From CAYMDS01 sp964653195 (lineage in GTDB: Bacteria; Patescibacteriota; Microgenomatia; Levybacterales; UBA12049): a stretch of 45,295 nucleotides of DNA. Position 1 is the first letter of the stretch; every line of letters begins with the position of its first letter. The notes beneath the pieces were generated by a model, which was not told the origin of the DNA, did not search any database, and saw nothing but the letters and a program-made list of their open reading frames with translations. The stretch lies in assembly GCA_964653195.1 (NCBI GenBank), contig CAZZCX010000009.1, forward strand, positions 1 to 45,295, read 5' to 3'. Below, one piece after another: positions 30,388 to 36,511 of this stretch. The position numbers and the translations under genes are program-made.

Positions 30388-30631
30388 GTTAACTTTATAT
30401 TCCTCTATCGGGTATAGCTAGAGTATGGATGTCATAACGTCGCATAATATAACTTTTACGACATGATGTGCCTGAAATATTGTCGGAGAAGACCCTCTGG
30501 TACACCAATAGAAAATTTATTAATTTTTCTAAATATTCTTATTAGATAATAATACTTACATTCCTAGAGCTGTTTAGTGTTTTAATTAATATGTGTAGCT
30601 ATTTAAGACTATAAGATATTATTATATTTTC

Positions 30632-30733
30632 ATGGGTTTAGATTATCAATTAATTGAAGCTAATTCAGCTCGTATTTTCACATCTGACTTCCCTTTCAAA
30701 TTAATATCATCAGGGAAGGAGCTTTCACGATAA
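30632..30733 (+). CDS. Possible 33-aa ORF
   Basis: Begins MGLDYQLIEANSARIF and ends SSGKELSR. TATTAT (30617-30622) ends 9 bp before the ATG, the same spacing as in the clear leaderless genes, though the -35 is poor. The composition is protein-like, but there is no way to confirm it; it could be the remnant 5' end of a lost gene. Confidence 0.25.
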   Translation: MGLDYQLIEANSARIFTSDFPFKLISSGKELSR

Positions 30734-30902
30734 ATTTTTTCATGAAGTAGCCTCACGATTCGATTTTAGGGTAAGTTGTATGGAATTGACACAAGATAAG
30801 TATAAAAATGGCGTTCTAGGGCATTACATGACCAAGGTAACGTATGTAGTTATTGAAATATAAGTGTTGTTTTAAAGTTGCTGCTTAAATCTCATATCGT
30901 AT

Positions 30903-32216
30903 CTATTCATTCGGTATTTCTGAATCATATGTATCTAATTGGATTATGTATTTGTAAAATACCGCATTTGTCCATCCGAAACCTTTTTGATTTAGATATT
31001 CAAAATTTTTTCCTGGTTTGCCAGTCCCAGCGTCTATCTTTTCAAAAAATGTTTTATAGGTACGGTATAAATCAGCGTGTGCTTTAACTGAGTTACTCAT
31101 GATATTTTTAGCTTTATCTATAAACCCATATTTCATTAGGCCTATAACAGTAAGATATTCTAAGGGTGGCCAAATATTTGGATAATCCCATTGCTTAGGA
31201 TTTATTACTCGGTTTATTGCGTCGGCATAAGGCGTAGTCTTACTAACCCCTTCCAGATTATGTGCCAAGGAGTTTCTATCAGTGATAGTTAAACCGTATT
31301 TTGTTTCAAAGCTTGGAAGCATTTGGATCATTTGTTTAGCTTGTTTCGGAGTTGCGAGTCCTGTCCATAATGGCGTAAATCCGGCAAGAGATACAAATTC
31401 GCTTTTCGTACTTTTATGCCAATTGTAGTCAAAGAAAAATCCCTTTTTCTCATCCCACATCAATCTATTCATGATTTCTTTACGCGTCTCAGCTATTTTT
31501 CGCCAATTTTCAGATCCCGGGACATTGCCAAGTATTTCATAAAATAGCGCAAAATCTGTTTCATATTTATAAAGATACGAGTTAAGATCTATTGGTAGAT
31601 ACTCATTGCAGCTGTTATAAAATCGTGATGTAAAATCCCAACCTGATTCAAGTTCTGATGAATGCGCATAGCCTATATCACGATCGCCATATCTAGATAA
31701 AGGTATATTTTCAACTGAATGATTGAATAAGCCTTTTTTATCGATCCATACTTCCTGATATTCGTTTTTCGCAATTTTTATCGCACCTTTTAGCCATTTT
31801 TTAGAATAGCTCTCCCCTCCCCTTTTTAGCTTTATTTTATAGACATCCAGTATCATACTTGTCAAAAATGGAGGTTGTGAGCGATTCAAGCTAGCCGGGG
31901 AATTATAATTGGGTATCAAGGAAAAATTCTTAAAAAGAAAAAAGAAATTTTTTAGCATCTCCTCCATTATCCATTCATGTTTTGTGCCTATTAATCCTTG
32001 AAACATGAAAAATGTATCCCAATAATATGTATATTTGAACTTACTGTCATTGGGTGATAGGTGGGAAAATGGAAGTACTATGAAATTTAAATCTTTATTT
32101 TTGAAAAGATCAACAAATAATCGTATAAATTTACTGGAATAATTTTTTTTATGAATTATCTTATCCCAATAAGAATCTATATAGTTGAGGCAGTCTTTAT
32201 ATTCTTTGGACCACAT
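30903..32216 (-). CDS. Trehalase (GH37)
   Basis: A 437-aa cytoplasmic glycoside hydrolase with the trehalase signatures: KYTYYWDTFFMFQGL (first signature), LIPNYNSPASLNRSQPP, ELESGWDFTSRFYN with the catalytic Asp, QWDYPNIWPPLEYL (second signature) and FEKIDAGTGKPGKNFEYLNQKGFGWTNAVF with the catalytic Glu region. No signal peptide, so trehalose must be imported or made inside. It hydrolyses trehalose to two glucose. Alternative substrates within GH37 or the related GH63 cannot be excluded. It stands alone, with a palindrome-rich promoter region upstream. Confidence 0.88.
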   Translation of the reverse strand: MWSKEYKDCLNYIDSYWDKIIHKKNYSSKFIRLFVDLFKNKDLNFIVLPFSHLSPNDSKFKYTYYWDTFFMFQGLIGTKHEWIMEEMLKNFFFLFKNFSLIPNYNSPASLNRSQPPFLTSMILDVYKIKLKRGGESYSKKWLKGAIKIAKNEYQEVWIDKKGLFNHSVENIPLSRYGDRDIGYAHSSELESGWDFTSRFYNSCNEYLPIDLNSYLYKYETDFALFYEILGNVPGSENWRKIAETRKEIMNRLMWDEKKGFFFDYNWHKSTKSEFVSLAGFTPLWTGLATPKQAKQMIQMLPSFETKYGLTITDRNSLAHNLEGVSKTTPYADAINRVINPKQWDYPNIWPPLEYLTVIGLMKYGFIDKAKNIMSNSVKAHADLYRTYKTFFEKIDAGTGKPGKNFEYLNQKGFGWTNAVFYKYIIQLDTYDSEIPNE

Positions 32217-32222
32217 ATAATA

Positions 32223-32278
32223 AACGTATCAGGTGAAGGTTATTTTCACAAGTGAAAAAATTGAAATCTACCCACCTG
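32223..32278 (-). promoter_or_regulatory. Trehalase promoter with nested palindromes
   Basis: Minus strand TTGTGA (32251-32246), 17-bp spacer, TACGTT (32228-32223), 6 bp, ATG 32216. The palindrome TTTTCAC-AA-GTGAAAA (32243-32258) covers the -35, and CAGGTG (32230-32235) pairs with CACCTG (32273-32278) around it. The layout suggests repressor control. Confidence 0.5.
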
Positions 32279-32420
32279 TAATAAAAAGTTTACAAATTGC
32301 CGATTTTTGAAAACTATTTTATTACCATATTCATACAATCTCTTAACACTATTCATATGTAAATATAGTAATGTTTCCGTAGTTATAAATTTAAGACGAT
32401 CTGGTAGTGAGGTGGTATAA

Positions 32421-33062
32421 ATGAAAACACCGAAAAAACAGCCAGTCGAACTTCAGAGCTATCAGTTCTCTTCCCTTCCCTCTCTCGGTGATAAAATTCT
32501 AATTTTTACAAGAAGTCATAAACTGTATTTATGGGAAAGAATTTTTTTCTTATCACTTTACGCAGGTTTTGCGTCTATCATGTCATTTGCAATTTTTGTT
32601 TATTTTTATTTTTCACCGTTCGTTTTTGTCTTAATCCAATCTGTAATTTTTACATTTAGTATTACATTATGTGTTAGAGAATATCTTGGCTGGTATTTTC
32701 ATTTCTATTTGGTTACTACTAGAAAAATAGTTGAAGTTTGTAATATTCCTTTTGGTAATTATTTTATAAACGAAATATTGTTGGACCGAGTGAAATGTAC
32801 TGAGGTAGATATAATGAGCCACGGTATTATAAACCAGTTACTTAGAGTAGGCGATGTCATCGTCACATTCGATCGTCCTACACATCACAGAGAGTCTTTT
32901 ATTTTTAATAAGGTGGCAAATGCAAATAGTATTCGAGAGATTCTTACCGATTACTTTACGGAAGGAAGAAAAGAGCCAGCTACTTGGTATTTTCAAGATA
33001 GCAGAAATCGAGGTTTTATTTATCCATTGCAGGAAACTACGCGACCAAAATTGCATGCGTAA
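32421..33062 (+). CDS. Bacterial PH-domain membrane protein
   Basis: A 213-aa protein with two membrane segments (about residues 42-64 and 70-90) followed by a bacterial PH-like domain: YLVTTRKIVEVCNIPFGNYFINEILLDRVKCTEVDI ... GDVIVTFDRPTHHRESFIFNKVANANSIREIL, the usual DUF304/bPH pattern. Function unknown. The start is fixed by GAGGTGG (32409-32415) 5 bp before ATG, one of two strong Shine-Dalgarno sites in the window. A 74-aa membrane protein follows 11 bp later. Confidence 0.85.
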   Translation: MKTPKKQPVELQSYQFSSLPSLGDKILIFTRSHKLYLWERIFFLSLYAGFASIMSFAIFVYFYFSPFVFVLIQSVIFTFSITLCVREYLGWYFHFYLVTTRKIVEVCNIPFGNYFINEILLDRVKCTEVDIMSHGIINQLLRVGDVIVTFDRPTHHRESFIFNKVANANSIREILTDYFTEGRKEPATWYFQDSRNRGFIYPLQETTRPKLHA

Positions 33063-33073
33063 AATATAAATAT

Positions 33074-33298
33074 ATGAATCACTTAATTGATACAACTGCA
33101 TTAAGTTTCCTTTTTATAATCAGTGTACTCGGTGTAATGTATAACCTTATACTTCAAAAAGAAACGTATAGAACTAAGCCTCTTAACGTTAGCGCGCCAT
33201 TGCAAATATATTTCATGTTCAAAATGAACATTGTTGTTTTAAGTGTTACTTCATTATTCATAATTTTAGCTTTAATATTCTACCTTGCTTCTAGTTAA
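33074..33298 (+). CDS. Small two-pass membrane protein
   Basis: A 74-aa protein with hydrophobic segments at about residues 8-27 and 51-72 and a loop between. It starts 11 bp after the PH-domain gene and may be cotranscribed and work with it. Not recognised. Confidence 0.6.
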   Translation: MNHLIDTTALSFLFIISVLGVMYNLILQKETYRTKPLNVSAPLQIYFMFKMNIVVLSVTSLFIILALIFYLASS

Positions 33299-33343
33299 TA
33301 TTCGTTAAATCCTATTTGCCTAACGAAAATTTTCAATAGTGTG

Positions 33344-33349
33344 TAAAAT
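33344..33349 (+). promoter_or_regulatory. -10 box of the Xer recombinase gene
   Basis: TAAAAT (33344-33349) ends 6 bp before the ATG at 33356, so the transcript would start at the start codon. No convincing -35. Confidence 0.4.
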
Positions 33350-33355
33350 ATATAT

Positions 33356-34288
33356 ATGGCAATAATTCTTAAGGAATTGATACAGGATTATCTTGAGTAT
33401 CTTGAAGTTGAAAGAAATTCTTCAAAACTTACAATACGAGACTATAGACATTATTTGGAGGTATTTGATAATTGGTATAAGAAAAACTATCCGGAGAAAA
33501 CTTTTGAAGATTTGGATCTTCAGATAATTAGGAGGTACAGAATTTTTTTGGTTAATAAAACTGATGAAAAAGGAATTCCTATAAAGAAAATAACTCAGAA
33601 TTATTATGTAATTGCACTTAGATCTTTTCTAAAATACTTAATCAGAAACGATTATAAAACAATTGAACCAACTAAGCTGGAATTACCAAAGACAGAAAGC
33701 AGGTCGTTGAAATTTTTGGACCGCGAACATATAGAAAAGCTTTTGACAGCCCCTGATACAAGCACTGAAGAAGGTATACGCGATAGGGCGATACTTGAAC
33801 TATTATTTTCAACTGGTTTACGTGTATCAGAACTCGTGAAGTTGAATCATGATGAACTTAATTTTGAGAGACGTGAATTTGGAATTATAGGAAAAGGTGG
33901 ACGAGCACGAGTAGTTTTTTTATCCGACAACGCAATTGATTGGATACGGCGTTATCTATCAGTGAGAAGTGATGGATATAGGCCTCTTTTTATAAGATAT
34001 TCAGGTCGTGTATCTAAAGACAATGATGGTGAAAAAATGAGGCTAACTGTAAGAAGTGTTCAGCGAGTCGTAAAAAAGTATGTGAAGGCTGCAAGAATAC
34101 CAATTGATGCATCCGTTCATACACTACGTCATTCTTTCGCAACGGATTTACTAAGTAATGGTGCAGATATTCGCTCAGTTCAGGAAATGCTAGGGCATAA
34201 GAATATCGCTACAACTCAAATATATACCCATGTTACGAACAAACAATTACGCGATGTTCACAAAACTTTCCATTCGGGAAATAAATAG
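33356..34288 (+). CDS. Tyrosine recombinase, XerC/XerD family
   Basis: A 310-aa integrase-type recombinase, full length. The SAM-like N-terminal domain is about residues 1-105. The catalytic residues are all present: Arg in STGLRVSEL, Lys in GKGGRARVV, His-x-x-Arg in HTLRHSFATDL, His in LGHKNIATT and the nucleophile Tyr in QIYTHV. The length and core context fit the housekeeping recombinase that resolves chromosome dimers at dif, more than a mobile-element integrase: there are no flanking repeats or tRNA. A single-recombinase Xer system is usual in CPR. I did not find a clear dif site in this window. Confidence 0.92.
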   Translation: MAIILKELIQDYLEYLEVERNSSKLTIRDYRHYLEVFDNWYKKNYPEKTFEDLDLQIIRRYRIFLVNKTDEKGIPIKKITQNYYVIALRSFLKYLIRNDYKTIEPTKLELPKTESRSLKFLDREHIEKLLTAPDTSTEEGIRDRAILELLFSTGLRVSELVKLNHDELNFERREFGIIGKGGRARVVFLSDNAIDWIRRYLSVRSDGYRPLFIRYSGRVSKDNDGEKMRLTVRSVQRVVKKYVKAARIPIDASVHTLRHSFATDLLSNGADIRSVQEMLGHKNIATTQIYTHVTNKQLRDVHKTFHSGNK

Positions 34289-34338
34289 TGATTGCTCTAC
34301 AAATCGTTTTTATATTATAATCCTGCGCTAGAGATTAC

Positions 34339-34709
34339 ATGAGTAATGAGAGAAAAAAGTACCATGGTTTAGTAGATTATGGAGAGCTAGAAGGCCGGAT
34401 AAGCGAAGTTCGGAAGTAACTCCTGATTTGAGCAGACCTACGCTTAAAAGAAGAGAGCATAAGTTGCCGATAACCACAACTGAAGCCGAAAATAAGTTTT
34501 ATTCAGATCAAGCTGTGTTAAATTGGAGCCGGCAGTTTGGGTTACTAACGGAAGAAGAAATCAGAGGGATTTTAGATACACACAAACATTTATTAGATCG
34601 AAGAGTGTTAGAAAATATAGGCCCAATATTAGAAAATCGTTTTAGGGCAGCTTGTCGAGAAAAAGGTGGGGTAGTTAATGGAAAAGGAAAATGGACAATT
34701 CCTGATTAA
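34339..34709 (+). CDS. Unknown protein, likely needs -1 frameshift
   Basis: Two frames make one plausible protein. The ATG at 34339 opens a 26-codon frame (stop at 34417-34419); its 5th-7th codons are AGA AAA AAG, containing the heptamer A-AAA-AAG (34353-34359) in slippery phase. A -1 slip there enters a frame open to 34709, giving about 123 aa with a very basic N-terminal region (VPWFSRLWRARRPDKRSSE) and the body TEAENKFYSDQAVLNWSRQFGLLTEEEIR. Without a shift the second frame must start at TTG 34428 (93 aa). No family recognised. A possible -10 TATAAT (34316-34321) lies 17 bp before the ATG. A missing base in the A6 run is the alternative. Confidence 0.5.
34353..34359 (+). other. Slippery heptamer A-AAA-AAG
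   Basis: Identical to the E. coli dnaX frameshift heptamer and in the same phase relative to the upstream ATG. Downstream is a potential stem CCGGA...TTCGG (34395-34412) nested in GGAG...CTCC (34381-34423), further from the heptamer than in dnaX. Confidence 0.45.
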
Positions 34710-35474
34710 TTATAGGGTTTCATAGGAGAGAGTGACTGAGACTCTTACTGTATTTTCACCGGGTTGAAGCTGGGTTTCTCTTTCATCGATCTGATCAGGC
34801 ATGGCTTTGAGCGTATCAGCATAAATTGGTTGAATTATATTTGCGTTTTCCATTACAAATACATTTACAAGCTTACCTAAGCGTATACCTGAAGCCATGG
34901 CTATCTCCTGAGCTTTTTTCTTTGCTTTATTTATAGCATCTTCTCTAGCTTTTTTTTCTAGTGTCGATTTATCTTTTTCGTTTACTGTGAATTGTATATC
35001 CCCAAGTATGTTTGAACCCTTTGCTGAGGCTATATCCATCACTCTATTTGCTTTATCTATAGGTGTTACCTCTACTCTTATATTCTGTGTTACTGAATAA
35101 TTTGTTATTGTATTTTCACCATTTGTATAATTGTAGTTCGGAGATATTGTGTAGTTGGTAGTTTTGATTTTTGTTTTATCGATTTCAAGTATCCTAAGCT
35201 CTTCAATAATTGCATTTACTACTGAATTGACTTCGTTTTGTGCAGCATCTACTTTTGCAGAAGTTTTAGTGACTCCTATACTCATAATTGCGGTATCAGG
35301 AACTGCTGTTGCCTCCCCTTCTCCTTGTACATTGAACAGATCTGTTTTTGTTGTATTAATGCTGTTTACAGAAAAAGGAATAGGACCGAAGAGTTTCGCA
35401 AATAAATAAAGGAATAAAAAGATAAAAAGTACTGTGAGAAAAGCGTTTTTTATTGAACTTGGAATTTTGTTCAT
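34710..35474 (-). CDS. SIMPL-domain (DUF541) membrane-anchored protein
   Basis: A 254-aa protein with an N-terminal anchor (about residues 10-27) and an extracytoplasmic SIMPL/DUF541 domain: LFNVQGEGEATAVPDTAIMSIGV, TNYTISPNYNYTNG ... ITNYSVTQNIRVEV, KAREDAINKAKKKAQEIAMASGIRLGKLVNVFV, and RVSVTLSYETL. The biochemical role of the family is not settled. I start at ATG 35474, fixed by its promoter; the 20-residue extension to 35534 would cross it. folD lies upstream on the same strand. Confidence 0.88.
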   Translation of the reverse strand: MNKIPSSIKNAFLTVLFIFLFLYLFAKLFGPIPFSVNSINTTKTDLFNVQGEGEATAVPDTAIMSIGVTKTSAKVDAAQNEVNSVVNAIIEELRILEIDKTKIKTTNYTISPNYNYTNGENTITNYSVTQNIRVEVTPIDKANRVMDIASAKGSNILGDIQFTVNEKDKSTLEKKAREDAINKAKKKAQEIAMASGIRLGKLVNVFVMENANIIQPIYADTLKAMPDQIDERETQLQPGENTVRVSVTLSYETL

Positions 35475-35483
35475 GTCACTTAT

Positions 35484-35512
35484 ATAGTAGATAATTTTTT
35501 GTATATTGTCAA
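35484..35512 (-). promoter_or_regulatory. Leaderless promoter of the SIMPL gene
   Basis: Minus strand TTGACA (35512-35507), 17-bp spacer, TACTAT (35489-35484), 9 bp, ATG at 35474. A consensus -35 and the same 9-bp gap as rpmE and gyrB. Confidence 0.65.
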
Positions 35513-35555
35513 AAGGCGAAATACAATTTGCCAATCACTACAATGTAGAAATTTA

Positions 35556-36464
35556 TTAGACAGCTTTTTCGGCAGCGTCGATTAGATTTGACAAAAGATA
35601 TGCTACATTTACGGGGCCTATACCTCCAATTATAGGAGTGTAATAGGATGCTTTGAGTTCTATATCGGAAGCGATATAATCTCCATAAAGTTTATCATTC
35701 TCTCCTCTATAGAGCCCTACTCCAAGTACGATGGCATCGGGTTTCAGAAATGCAGGTTTAACAATTTCCGATTTGCCGACAGCAGAAATAATTATATCTG
35801 CTTTTTTAATTGAATCTAGTGGATTAAGAGTTTGACTTGATATTATATGTGGATTAAGACCGTTTTTTTTCAAGTGAGAAATAATCGGCTTACCCGCGGT
35901 CTCCCCTTTTCCTATAACGACAATTGATTTATGTTTCAGCCATTGTAAAAAAATAGTGTTTGGGTAATCGGCAGCGTTACGAGAATTATTTGGTATCATA
36001 CTTCCCGACTGAGTTTCACTTAGGGGTACTTTGCTTAAGGAGTAAATCTCTGTCAAAACACGCATCACTGCCTGTGCCACGGGGACGTCATAAATTGAAT
36101 CTGGATGAAAACCATCGATGTCCTTTTTTAGATTAATGGTATTTATAATTTTCTGTTTATCAATCTGCGCCGGAATAGGTCGTTGGACAATGATTCCATG
36201 AATTTTTGGGTCGGAATTAAGTAGTTTTAAGCGGTCTAAGACTTCCTCCTCTGATATATATTCAGGAAAATGAATATATGAAAATAGTGTACCTATATAC
36301 TTGCTCCATCTTTCCTTTTGAGTTATGTATGATTTACTTGCTGGATCATCACCTATGAGGATTACCGCTATTTGTGGCGCTATCCCCTGTTCTTTTAATT
36401 TTTCGACCCGAAATTTAAGGCCATCATAGATCTCAAGTGCTATTTGTTTCCCATCAATTTTCAT
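35556..36464 (-). CDS. folD: Methylenetetrahydrofolate dehydrogenase/cyclohydrolase
   Basis: Bifunctional folate enzyme, 302 aa. ASKSYITQKERW holds the catalytic Tyr and Lys; IIVQRPIPAQID and KDIDGFHP hold the Gln and Asp that bind folate; the NADP fold has VVIGKGETAGKPIISHLKKNG (usual VGRS-x-x-VG-x-P) and ends with PIIGGIGPVNVAYLLSN. The loop around LSETQSGSMIPNNSRNAADYPN is longer than usual and its Gly-rich motif is altered. It interconverts one-carbon folate species for purine, thymidylate or formyl-Met synthesis. The start follows an extended -10 TGTTATAAT by 6 bp. Confidence 0.93.
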   Translation of the reverse strand: MKIDGKQIALEIYDGLKFRVEKLKEQGIAPQIAVILIGDDPASKSYITQKERWSKYIGTLFSYIHFPEYISEEEVLDRLKLLNSDPKIHGIIVQRPIPAQIDKQKIINTINLKKDIDGFHPDSIYDVPVAQAVMRVLTEIYSLSKVPLSETQSGSMIPNNSRNAADYPNTIFLQWLKHKSIVVIGKGETAGKPIISHLKKNGLNPHIISSQTLNPLDSIKKADIIISAVGKSEIVKPAFLKPDAIVLGVGLYRGENDKLYGDYIASDIELKASYYTPIIGGIGPVNVAYLLSNLIDAAEKAV

Positions 36465-36470
36465 AACTTA

Positions 36471-36479
36471 ATTATAACA
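36471..36479 (-). promoter_or_regulatory. Extended -10 leaderless promoter of folD
   Basis: Minus strand TGTTATAAT (36479-36471) is a TGn-extended -10; no good -35. It ends 6 bp before ATG 36464, so +1 is predicted at the A of the start codon. Confidence 0.6.
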
Positions 36480-36511
36480 TGGGTGTAGATTCGTTTTGGG
36501 TGAGTTGGAGT

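Larger units (their letters stand above)
29966..30902. other. 0.9-kb stretch without a normal-size gene
   Basis: The longest gap in the window. It holds a DnaA-box match (30093-30101), a CCCTCC-type hairpin (30279-30305), a minimal minus-strand gene for a 19-residue peptide (30294-30353), an inverted repeat CTTCCCT...AGGGAAG (30688-30718) and a possible 33-codon plus-strand ORF (30632-30733). I looked for tmRNA, RNase P RNA and 4.5S RNA landmarks and saw none. Other short ORFs (30150-30257, 30780-30863) look like chance. Confidence 0.7.

Noticed and set aside
29966..30902. tmRNA, RNase P RNA or 4.5S RNA in the gap
   Set aside because: I looked for the tRNA-like ends, the P4 core and the SRP loop sequences on both strands by eye and found none; divergent forms are not excluded.
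33356..34288. Xer-type recombinase as an integrase of a mobile element
   Set aside because: Flanking genes look like core genome, there are no attachment repeats or adjacent tRNA, and the protein fits housekeeping XerC/D.
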